NCBI GenBank assembly: GCA_021401465.1
Contig: JADDMT010000003.1
Location: forward strand, 372,001 to 436,000
Length of the DNA stretch: 64,000 nt
Source of the DNA: Teratosphaeria epicoccoides
Taxonomy: Eukaryota; Ascomycota; Dothideomycetes; Mycosphaerellales; Teratosphaeriaceae
Direction of reading: 5' to 3'
The position numbers were made by a program, and so were the translations under genes. A model generated the notes under the pieces. That model saw nothing but the letters and a program-made list of their open reading frames with translations, did not search any database and was not told where the DNA came from. Below are positions 1 to 9,526 of this stretch, one piece after another (position 1 is the first letter of the stretch; each line of letters starts with the position of its first letter).

Positions 1-1116
1 GATGTATGTTAGCTGCCTCATTTGGCGCCGAGCACCCATTGCTATATACATGGCGGACGCTGTACTACGAGAGACCCGCTCTGCTTGCAGACTGGGCGGT
101 TAATGGGACCAAATTAGCATCTGATCTGGATAGAGAGCCGGAGCGGCGTTGAGCGCTAGACAAGCATGGAAAGCTTCTCTCCAACCTCTTCTCATCACGC
201 GACTTCAGACCTCACCACACTGTCAGATTCGAGGACTATTTCGTGTCCGTCAGATTGCAAGTCTTGAGCAAATATGATCCCACCGGCCTTCAGTCTGCGC
301 CTTGGGACTTCGTCACGTCCCACGGGACTCGGGAGGCGACCGTATGGATGCGGTTCAGACCTGCATTGCCGATCTCCAAATGCAGTCCGTTATGCAGGAT
401 GAAACGGCCAGACTAGTCTGGGTGCAAATAGCAGCAAATTTCTTCTTCAGGCAGAATTGTTCACATCTCACATCTTGAAACAGGATAGAGGAGCCCGGCG
501 CTTAGAGCAGTCGCAACAGCGGGTTGGAAGCTCTTGAGGCTCTGCGGCACACACTGACTGGTGTAACCACGGATTGCGACATACCCATACGATCCACCAA
601 TGGGAAAAGTCACGATGATTTGCGAACGGGCAGCCAGCTTGACCAGGTTTGGGTACGCGCTGGAGCTAGGAGATCTATTGTCCTGCGTATTACACCTGCC
701 TTGCTTTCCGTCGAAGGGAGCAGGAGGACGTTCTGGTCGAACACACTGCGTATCGCTGAGCGGTGGCCATCGGAAAGGCTCTTTCGACACCGGACTGGTT
801 GAGTCGGTTCGCAGTCAATGGATACACACTTGCCGTGCTGGGCCTCTGAGCTCCACACACCTAGAAACGTGTACTGCTCGATGGATCGAGACCGCTCGCC
901 ACCCAGCAGTGCTCCGATAAAGCAATACTTGATCGGTAACGAAGCGTCTATGAAGAGACGAAGATCAGATATTAGTCCCTTCACACAGGACAGAGGCCGA
1001 CTTAAAGGACAAGGAGACCTCCTGCCACGACAGACTTCCATCGACTGGTGGAAATTTCATCATCAACAAGATTTATTCTACAGGCGGAATATTGGATATC
1101 AGCAAGCAGTCACACC
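1..1116. other. Intergenic, no supportable gene
   Basis: No reading frame here has a start, codon pattern or recognisable motif that convinces me. Overlapping open frames on both strands between about 460 and 1210 look like chance. A plus-strand stretch around 180-415 stays open and reads as a plausible protein fragment, but it has no start codon in context and I do not recognise it. The 3' end of the minus-strand glycosylase gene lies just to the right. Confidence 0.6.
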
Positions 1117-2541
1117 TCACTCAGAGGCATCGCTCATTTCATTGCCAAGTTCACCTGCTGCTTCCTTCGCCTTCTTTCTAGCCGCCACATTGCCCCCTCC
1201 TTTCTTCTGACCATGCCTGCGTACCAAATGCTCGATCGGACAGCCTTCTTCCCAGTTGGCACTCGATGTACCCGTAGCAGCCCTGCATCGGGGGCAGACC
1301 TTGCCATGCTTCACGAAAAGATAATGCAGGGAGTACTTGAGCTCATCCGGGATGCTAGCATCGCAGTGCGAGTAGGTGGTATTCCTGTCAACTTTGGGCT
1401 GCCCCTTCTTTGCCAACTTGGGGACCCATCCAAGATACTGGCAGAGCCGAAAGACGTGGGTGTCCACGGCAAACGAGGGACGCTGGAGACAAAACAACGC
1501 CACACATGAAGCGGTCTTGGGTCCGATACCAGGATAGCTGAGCAATTTGTTGATTGCATCATTCGTGCTCAGTAGATGCAGGTGGTCCAGAGAGATGATG
1601 TTCTGCTTTGCTTTGGCGACTTCGTCCTGCTTTTCAGCTTCTGGCTCTCGCTCTGCGCCAAGCGGAGCATCTGCCGAATTGATCAGAGCATTCTTGCGCG
1701 CCTGATTCTCCTCATATACCATTTGCAAGATTGCTTGAATATCCTTTGACTTGATCTGAGCAAGACCACCGCGCTCGATCGCTTTGAAGACCTCACGCTG
1801 CGGCGCCTTGCGAACAGCGTCCCAATCAACACTTCCTTTGCCAATGCCGTCTTTAATCGTTCCGAAACGAGCGACTAGGCCTCGGAAAGCGGTGCTCGAA
1901 TTCTTGTTGGTGGTGTTGGCACTGAGACGAGTTCGCACAAGTGCGTCAAGCACGGACGGCACTTCGCCACAGCCCGCGACATCGAGTGATGGTGGAGGAA
2001 TGGCCTTTGGCGCCTCAACCTTTCCATGGACCTTTTCAAGTAATCGTTTGACTTCGTAGCATTCTTCGGGAGTCGGCCGCTGAAAGTCTGGGTATGGCGA
2101 CATACCAGGGGTGAGTCCATAGTTGGGCTTCTTGGGCGTCTTCTTGGGAGTTTCCTCCGTCTCACGCATCTCAGCGTCGGACTCGGATTCCACTCCTGAT
2201 GGATTTTCCTTCTTGATTCGCTTCACACCTTTCGATGGCTTCGCGTCCTGGGCCTCGTCAAATTCGTCTGAGCTTGGAGTTGGTGGCCCATTGCCAAGAC
2301 TGTGTGGCAAATCATCGGCTTCGGTTGGTTCTTGTTTGACGGCTTTGCGCTTCCTGTTGCTTTTAGGTGTAGCAGGCTGTTCGATGCCAGCGTCTGCGGA
2401 GGACGTAGCCCGCGAGCGAGAGGCTTTCCTGTGCTGTTCGCACGATGGAGTAGCTGGTGGGCTGGATAGTTTTGGTGACTCTGCTTGAGCTACGATGGCA
2501 GTTTTCGCTCTTGCTGCAGAAGCACGCGTCGAGCGAGCCAT
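1117..2541 (-). CDS. HhH-GPD (endonuclease III-like) DNA glycosylase
   Basis: Single-exon protein of 474 residues, predicted to excise damaged bases in base excision repair, probably in the nucleus. The first ~170 residues are basic, Ser/Pro/Glu-rich and disordered (MARSTRASAARAK at the start, several KR clusters). The C-terminal half carries the HhH-GPD fold: the hairpin motif YPGIGPKTASC with the family's catalytic lysine, followed by FAVDTHVFRL with the conserved aspartate. Just before the end, VCPRC and a lone later Cys resemble an endonuclease III iron-sulphur loop, but the four-Cys spacing of the family is incomplete. I chose the ATG at 2541: the open frame upstream begins at a non-ATG codon and lacks family-like sequence. 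The exact substrate class (Nth-like or other HhH-GPD branch) cannot be settled by eye. Confidence 0.85.
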   Translation of the reverse strand: MARSTRASAARAKTAIVAQAESPKLSSPPATPSCEQHRKASRSRATSSADAGIEQPATPKSNRKRKAVKQEPTEADDLPHSLGNGPPTPSSDEFDEAQDAKPSKGVKRIKKENPSGVESESDAEMRETEETPKKTPKKPNYGLTPGMSPYPDFQRPTPEECYEVKRLLEKVHGKVEAPKAIPPPSLDVAGCGEVPSVLDALVRTRLSANTTNKNSSTAFRGLVARFGTIKDGIGKGSVDWDAVRKAPQREVFKAIERGGLAQIKSKDIQAILQMVYEENQARKNALINSADAPLGAEREPEAEKQDEVAKAKQNIISLDHLHLLSTNDAINKLLSYPGIGPKTASCVALFCLQRPSFAVDTHVFRLCQYLGWVPKLAKKGQPKVDRNTTYSHCDASIPDELKYSLHYLFVKHGKVCPRCRAATGTSSANWEEGCPIEHLVRRHGQKKGGGNVAARKKAKEAAGELGNEMSDASE

Positions 2542-4080
2542 TTTCAGTCCGATCGCTAGTCGTAGTGAAGATTGCGTGCGATACAGCAATGAATCACAAA
2601 GCGCTAAGAGTGAAGAAGAGATGGTGGGCTGATGTGACAGTGGCTGCAAACAATGATTGGCAGTTCTGCGTGGCTCCAGACGTCAAATCTGCATTGCACC
2701 TCTCAGTCGGTCCGGTATTCAGCGACCTTGTTCAGCGAGATCTGACATGTATGCAGGCTCTACATTCACTGCTCTCAGGAGGTGCAGCACTTCCCGGAGG
2801 TCATCGACTATGTCATTGGCCAGTGCTCGGGTTTTAGTGCAAAGTGACGCAGTCGGACGCACAAGTATCATACAGAATTCTTGGATTCCGACATGCTGGA
2901 TCAGGTCGCCATGGCTCGCTTTGCCAGTCATGAGCTGAGTGTATGCAGCGGCACTTTGAGCCATAATGCGCGACTGTGAGTCCAGAGCGCGACCCAGGTA
3001 TATTCTTTGTACTCATGTACAAGGGTGGCTAAGGTGCTTGGTCTTTTCCTTGTCTACACGAGGCAGGCCGCACATCCGGTAGACTGTCATCTTTGGCTCG
3101 TAGGACGTGGTGACATGCTGAATATCTTACTGCTTAGTAAATCATCTTTCTTGGTCATATGATGCCGACGGGTCGAAGAATGAGAAGAGCGTACCGAGGA
3201 ATAGAGGGGAGATGCAACGCGCGTGCGAACCATCGCTTCGCTCGTGGTATGTGTATTGAATAGATGATGCAGCATGCAAGTGATTGTTTGGGAGAGTGCA
3301 TTAATGGAGGGGCCAGAATGATAATGTCCACAGGTAAATTGTGGCACGGCATACTCCTCCCTTTCCCGTGGGACCGACATCCTTTCTTCCATCAACATCT
3401 TCGCATCCGGACACATCTAGCTGGACCTGCGACCAGCTGCGTGTACTCGTTGCGGAACGCAGCTCGAAGGGCTCTTGCGCTGACTCAATAACCTGGACTT
3501 CGCAGCTCGGCTACAACCAATTGTGGAGAATGGCACGATCCTGCTAATGGCCATGCGAGTCAGTAACCGCTGCTCAGCTGCTGCCGCTGATGCAAAGGAT
3601 ATTTGTGACATGGCCCCCTTCCGTTTCAGCTCCCTTTCGCTTCCACAGTAGCCTCGGAGAATATCTCGTAGTCGTCAACGGAGCGGGGGTCTTTGGGCCC
3701 GGCATCGCTGGACTGCATCGATCATGTGCCACCATGATATGGCGACTTCCTCCATGCAGAAGAACAGCCGAATGAAATTGCAACTGGCTGGTGGAAATCC
3801 ACAGCACTGTTGCATAGATAGTAGTCTTGTGCGCCGAGCCTGCAGCATGCTCCTGGCTCACGCACGGGAGAGGAATTGTAGAACCTCTTTGCAATGGCAC
3901 TGGAGGATAAAAGGTTGGTTGGCGCTGTCTGTCATCACCTTCACATTTCCTGCGTTCCTTCTAAGACGGCAGTTTACCACAATCAGCCGGTACTTGGGCG
4001 TTCTACTCTCTCTCCTTCTGCAAGCGTCTTCAGTAGGTCAAACTAGACTTCTCCGGATTCAAAATCACGACCTATGCAAC
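2542..4080. other. Intergenic between divergent glycosylase and GH12 genes
   Basis: About 1.5 kb separating two divergently transcribed genes, so it should hold both promoters. Short open frames (for example 3087-3416 minus, 3574-3900 minus, 3724-4080 plus) have no family resemblance. Just upstream of the GH12 start there is a GATAAAA stretch near 3905 and a pyrimidine-rich tract near 4000-4020, as often seen in fungal promoters; this is only suggestive. Confidence 0.5.
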
Positions 4081-5015
4081 ATGAAGAACGCGTTCACGGC
4101 CGCGGCTGCAATGGCTGTGCTTGGGACCGCCGCGCCGACTGCCACGGTCAAGAAGCGCTCCACTACCGAGTGCGACCAATATTCAAGCCTTCAGACCGGC
4201 TCTTACACAGTGTACAATGACCTCTGGGGCGAGTCCGATGCCGATTCGGGTTCTCAGTGCTTCACTGTTGACAGCGTCAGCGGTGATACGATCGTCTGGT
4301 CGACCAGGTAATGACCACCAGCAAAGGAAGCTTGGTTGAGAAAAGAGAGGAGTGCACCCGGCCGGAGGCACTGTGTTTGGCAAGTTGCAATTCTTATCTC
4401 GTGCAGATTGCTGACTTCGGGCCTTCACTCCAGCTGGACCTGGACTGGTGGTAGTGGCATCAAATCTTACGCCAATGTCGCTCTCGACTTTACCTCCACG
4501 CAGCTATCTGCTATCGACACGATGGAGACTACCTGGGATTGGTCGTACTCTGGAGACCCAGAGAACGCGGACATAGCTTGGGATATGTTCACTTCCTCCA
4601 GCTCTGGCGGTACTTCCGAGTATGAGATTATGGTATGGTTGGCTGCTATTGGAGACGCAGGTCCAATCTCCTCGAACTATGGGTCCGATGGCAGCGCGAC
4701 GGCGGTTGGAAGTACCACTGTCAACGATCACGCCTTTGATCTGTACAAGGGCACGAACGGTGACACCACCGTGTAAGTTCAACTGTACCCGGTCGCGAGG
4801 ACAACGGTTCTGACGCGGCACATAGCTATACTTTTCTTCCGTCAAGCGGAGATATCGAAAGCTGGTCTGCCGACATCCGCCCTTTCTTCGCTTATTTGAT
4901 CGACAACGAAGGCCTCTCGACCTCTCAGTACTTGACCGTGTTCGAAGCTGGCACTGAGGCAACAACAGGCTCAGATGCTGTCTTCAGCGTGAGCGCATAC
5001 AGCGCATCTATCTAG
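4081..5015 (+). CDS. GH12 endoglucanase/xyloglucanase, secreted
   Basis: Three exons (4081-4307, 4434-4772, 4826-5015) encode 251 residues. Introns of 126 and 53 nt join cleanly: the first rebuilds TIVWSTSWTWTGGSG, the second TTVYTFLPSSGD. The N-terminus is a hydrophobic signal peptide (about residues 1-18) followed by a VKKR site that suggests propeptide removal. Glycoside hydrolase family 12 is a beta-jelly-roll family that cleaves beta-1,4-glucan or xyloglucan. The expected catalytic pair is visible: nucleophile Glu about 140 in YEIMVWL and acid/base Glu about 233 in GTEATTG. Length fits the family (~230-250). Likely acts on plant cell walls outside the cell; whether it prefers cellulose or xyloglucan is not visible. 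No cellulose-binding module is attached. Confidence 0.93.
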
Positions 5016-7078
5016 ATCAGAGCGGCAGGCCTTTCTTGGAGCTACCTACGGCGCATGTGTTACATGGTCCTGTCTACGCGTGCCTGACCACGTTGCGTCG
5101 CTGTGCACATCAAATACTCAGCTCGCCTGGTAGCTGTACCATGGTCCGTGTGGTCCAATCAGATCATCATCCAGTCTGTCATACCATCACTACCAGCACG
5201 TCCCGAAAGTGCACGATGTTCCTTCGGTGCCACTGCTAACTAAGCCGTGTCTTGCATTCCTCGAAGCTCTCCTTGCATTATGCTCTTGTTTTTCGGACCT
5301 TGAAGATTTCCAAAAGCACCAGCAACTTTCCTGGTCTCCCTCCTGTTCAAGAATGTCTTTCCTGGAGCTGGTGCTCTGTTTGGTACAATCGATACACACT
5401 CGTGTATAGCGCTCAAACCTGGATGTGAGCTCCAGCTTCCGGAGTGCCACAACGCCTCGCTGCAGGTGAGAGAGCATGTTTTACAACGTCAATAGGTCGA
5501 AGCTGGTCAGCACGATGCGCTGGATCACGACTACGGACGAGTAATGATCCTCCTCAAGATACTGGAAGCACTAAATTGCGAAGTTGCACGTGGCATGTTC
5601 GCGTGCTCAGCTACCGACGCAGTAGTATCGTAGTAGTGTTCATGCTGCTGCGCTGGACGAATCGGGCACAGGTGCCTAAGCGGGGAGAATGACAAGCACT
5701 AACCGGGTCTGTCCGTTGGGTTCGCCGTGCGTGCATCTTTGGTATTACCCATCATGAGAGGTTTCAAAGCAAAGCACCGTTGAGGAACTGAGTGCCTGTC
5801 AATGATGTCCCTTGTGGTGGATCGGGAACTGGGCTTTGTCTCACATGCTGCCGCTGCAGTGAGATTCAATGGCGAAAACAAAATTTGGAGCAGGAGGACG
5901 GGTTGCAAACACTACGTGGTGGTGATCTGAAATTACCCGAGTATTCCGTTATGGCAACCACATCGATGGCACGGCGGTGTTTTTCTTCGATCCATGGACC
6001 ACAAATCACCAACATTGATGTCGCCATGCTATGTGCAGCCGCGATGAGCGGCACAACAACGCGTGGCGCAGTATGTGTCTCTCACCGCAAGGTCAGCTAG
6101 TACCTCGTAAATTGGCGCCACGAAACTTCTGGCTAATCTTACATAACAAATTAGCAGGGGTGATAGGAAATTTTCAACCAGGTCGACGAGCGAAAAGACT
6201 TCTCTTTGAAGCGCAGCATTTCACCGATCCAACTAGACGGCCGCTCGCTGTGCTTGCATGCATGCTTACTTTCGAAACAAATTTCACGAGGATAATGACG
6301 CCCAATGGGTGCTTCATGTGCCCACTTCACCTCGAATTTACGCGCGTTCCTGCAGCGGCAACTGCCGGGCAACCTTGAGACGACTAATGAACAGCCGAGC
6401 TATTACCCAGTCGGGTGGATGCTTCTAGAGGACAGATCGCCGCTTGCTGTGTCCTTGTGGAGTCTTAATAATGACAGCGTAAAGGCCAAAGGAGCACTCG
6501 TACGGCTGCGGCTTAGGTCCATCCCCTGAACGGCTTCGCTCGCGTCTTGCGTGGTGAAAGGAATTTGGCAGTCGTTCTCGACGCCCAGTGCAGAGATGAC
6601 TTCACACGATGGCAGAATCTCGTGAATGAAAACACGGCTCCCTGTTGTGTCTAGAAGCGCCCATGTCAATTGCACGCGACATGAAAGAAAGCCTTTGTGA
6701 CCTTTCATGCATCTCACGGCAGGGCGGGTGTGGCGCCCTACAGCGGCCCCCTGTCGTTCCACTCTTTTCTTGGTACGAGCGTAGGTTTGCCGTGGACGTT
6801 ATTAGGCAATCTCCCGTCGCTTCGTTGTGAACCTTCAAACAGCTCTGATCTCCGTAAACATCGTTACCTGTTCTCACAGCGCCTCGTCAGGTTTGGTCTC
6901 GCTCAACACACGTCGCCAGCGACACAGTCACTCCTTTCCAGCATTCACACCGCAGCCGCTCGTTATACCACATTCAACCTTCGAAGTGACCTCTGCAGCT
7001 TTTGTCAATCCGTTAACGCGACGCGACGTTTGAAACGATCACGCTCCAGTCGACAAAGACCCAGACCAATCATCCACG
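5016..7078. other. Intergenic, no supportable gene
   Basis: Two kilobases with only short, unrelated open frames on both strands. Nothing resembles a known family and no frame shows a good start with introns. The right end is presumably the promoter and 5' leader of the secreted-protein gene at 7079; the ATG there sits in a good context (tccacgATG). Confidence 0.6.
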
Positions 7079-7717
7079 ATGCAGTTCAAGCAGCTGGCTC
7101 TTGCCGCGACTGTGGCCTTGACGGCCAGCGCCCGCCCATCGTCTCACGTCCACCACCCGCACCCTCACGTCTCCGAGGCGAAGCGTGACTCTGACACCTT
7201 CAACATCCATGTCTGGAACAGCTGCCAGGAGAGCAAGCACATTGCCCTATACCAGATCACCAGCTCCTTTACAGTCAATCAGCTGTCCGAGCCGACCGAG
7301 GTGGAACCCGGCTGCGACCACAACATCACTGCACCGTTCACCGAGTTGGGCATCCGTGTCTCTGCTCACGCTGAGTGGGGTACCGCTGGTCAGTGGCTTC
7401 CTCAAGCCCTTGCTGAGTTCGGCTACTCTAGCTACAGTGGCACCACGGGCACTGCCTACGACAACTCTGTGATGAGCGGCAGCGACTTCGGCGTTGGTAT
7501 CTACCCGTGTAACGAAGAGTGCGAATCCAAGACCTGCGTGCTCGGTGACTGCCCGCTCGACCAGGGCTGGACCAACGAGGACCAGACCGCCGATGGCAGC
7601 CCGGCTGACACTGTCTGCTATCACGGCGTCACAGACTTCAAGGTCGTCTTTTGGTGAGTATCATTCACTCCAAAACCTCAAATCACGGGACACCGCTGAC
7701 TCTCTCTCAGCCCATAA
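7079..7717 (+). CDS. Small secreted Cys-rich, thaumatin/Bys1-like protein
   Basis: Two exons (7079-7653, 7711-7717) give 193 residues. A signal peptide covers about residues 1-18 (MQFKQLALAATVALTASA), then a His/Pro-rich linker ending in a KR site at about residue 35. The mature part starts INIHVWNSC-like and has eight cysteines. The 57-nt intron is easy to miss: without it the frame ends in ...FKVVFW, with it in ...FKVVFCP, which restores the eighth Cys and the FCP ending typical of fungal antigenic thaumatin-like (BYS1-type) proteins. Donor GTGAGT and acceptor CTCTCAG support it. The family assignment rests on layout and ending, not on a database match, so treat it as probable. Possible roles include cell-wall protein or host-facing effector; no activity can be read from sequence. 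Confidence 0.8.
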
Positions 7718-8707
7718 GCAGTCGGCACGACACATTTAAGACGGACGCTTTTAATCCATTCTGTATACACTTTTGTAGCTAGCTTTGACGAACCTCGCTG
7801 TATAACTGCACAGTTTCGATACCCCACTTTCATAATTTCCGACCACGTTCTTGTTGCAGATGCCAAGTTACGAGGCAGCGCTCGAGATTCTTCCTGCTTG
7901 GCGATCCTTGCTTGTGCCTCGTTCCAGCCCTCCGTGCTTCAGCTAGAACCTCAGGTCCTTCACCCACCAATGTGTGACTTTGGAGACTACACAGACTTGA
8001 ATTCGACATTATCTCGGGTAGCGCTACTTTCGCTGTCGGCACGACCTACTTGGGATCTTCGAGCACATTCGAAGCGGTGCCATGCCTCGGACGGTATCGG
8101 GACAGGCCACCAGCACAGAGCAAGCGTTTCATGAAATCCTCGGCAGATAAAGCCGGACAGTCAAGACCTTGGTTGGAGTTGGCCCCCTCCCTCACCTGCT
8201 CGAGCTTATACTGCTTTGTCGTCTGGTCTGAGCAGGATGGCACGATTGATCCGCAGAATTTGCAGCAGGACGATAGTTCCTTTGGGAGCACGCGGCAAAT
8301 CTCCATCAATAGCCCCATGTCAGCTCCGTCAAGTCCAACAATTCTGCTGCTGGGCGCCATAGGCAATAGATAGGCGTTGTGGTTCAAGTTCTGCGATAGG
8401 GATCACCTCTGGAAAAGCTTAGTATTCCGGTGCAGACTGATGCAGAACTTGTCAGTGCCATGGTGTTTACTTGCTTTCGGCGGATCAATCGCCCATGCCT
8501 TGATGGATGGGTTGATTGGCGGATGTGCAGTGCCTTATGCTTAGTGTCGATATGATCACGAAGCATTCCCTTTGATATCACACTTTGTGAATCAGATCCA
8601 GGCATTCGTGGTTTAGTGGTGAAATTGGCCCAGTCGGCCGTAGGAACGAAGCATTTCCCCCGCAACTTTCACGTCTTCCTTCAACCTCATTCAAGTCTCG
8701 CGGCGAC
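7718..8707. other. Intergenic with weak minus-strand coding remnants
   Basis: On the minus strand, an open frame from the ATG at 8360 runs to a stop at 8046-8048 and then continues open in the same frame to 7830. Its composition (for example VALPEIMSNSSLCSLQ) looks protein-like, but I recognise no family and one in-frame stop splits it. Near 8602 there is a short sequence like the 5' half of a tRNA-Gly (listed separately). Confidence 0.4.
8602..8626 (+). other. tRNA-Gly-like 5' half (A-box only)
   Basis: The segment beginning GCATTCGTGGTTTAGTGG resembles the acceptor-arm start and A box of fungal tRNA-Gly. Downstream there is no Gly anticodon arm and no B box of the GGTTCRANTCC type, so this is not a complete tRNA gene; it could be a tRNA-derived fragment or chance. 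Confidence 0.3.
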
Positions 8708-9526
8708 ATGGGAGAAGAACAAGACATTTCAGACTGCAAACGCTGCCTTGGAGGTGGCGCTACTGGAGAAGTCTACTTAAAGTACCTCGGGCTACGATGA
8801 AAGATACGCCTGGAAAGATCGACAATCGCAAAATGATACAGATATCTTGCGACTGCGCTTGGAGTTAATAACGAACGATTTCTCACGCTCTACGACTTCG
8901 ACCTTCTTGCCAGAATCGTTACCTTCAACTTCATGGAGTACGGCACGCTCCGGGAATATCTACAAGCGCACCCAAACAAGCAGATCACACAGCAACAACC
9001 ACTGACCTGGAGCTTCGAATCCGCTCAAGCATTAGAAATGCTTCACTCAGTATCAACATTTCACATGGACTTTACTCCGAGAAACATGCTGCTGGATAGC
9101 AAACTGAGGCTTTATTTAAGTGATCGATTTTGCCTGTTCATCTGTGGACGGATCAGAATTTGCTGGCATTGGAAGCGTGAGGTTCTACCCTTGCCCTGCT
9201 CTGCGTTCTGGGTCGCGAAGTAGCTTTTCGTTTGAGCCATCACCTCAGAACGACATCTTCGCGGCGGGCTCTTGCATGTTCAAGATTTTAAGGGCTATGC
9301 TCCTTATGAAGAGCTGGAATCTCGTTGTGTCCTTTCGCGATATAAGTCGCATCAGTTTCCTTCGCTAGGGTGCATTGAGCTAGCAGAGGTCATCCAAGGT
9401 TGCTGGATGCAGCAGATCCACACCGCTGCGCACCTTGCGCAAAACGTCAAAGCAACGCGAGCTCTGTACACGGACATGGCGGAATATGGAAGTGGGAATC
9501 TTGAGCAAAGGGCTTACCGAAGGTTG
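8708..9526 (+). pseudogene. Decayed protein-kinase-domain gene
   Basis: Pieces of one kinase domain occur in the right order but in shifting frames. At 8708 an ATG opens a short frame with the glycine-rich loop GGGATGEVY, ended by TGA at 8798. From about 8860 another frame reads RFLTLYDFDLLARIVTFNF then MEYGTLREYLQ, the hinge-like region. Next comes FHMDFTPRNMLLD, matching the HRDxxxxN catalytic loop (near 9060). The DFG position reads IDFACSS, but only after a one-base shift at about 9119. A further shift near 9290 is needed to pass from NDIFAAGSCMFKIL to YAPYEELE. The last part, ELAEVIQGCW, runs to a stop at 9524-9526. At least one stop and three frame changes in about 800 nt are too many for sequencing errors, and intron signals do not explain them. 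No full-length kinase could be made from this copy. It may be a relic of a duplicated small kinase gene. Confidence 0.75.

Noticed and set aside
180..415. Plus-strand open stretch reading like VRFEDYFVSVRLQVLSKYD
   Set aside because: Looks protein-like but has no ATG, ends soon and matches nothing I know; it might be the tail of a relic but cannot be supported.
461..1210. Several overlapping open frames of 90-143 codons on both strands
   Set aside because: They overlap each other, have no motif, no good start context and no splice-supported extension; typical chance frames in GC-balanced DNA.
4504..4965. 153-codon minus-strand frame over the GH12 gene
   Set aside because: Antisense shadow of a well-supported three-exon enzyme gene.
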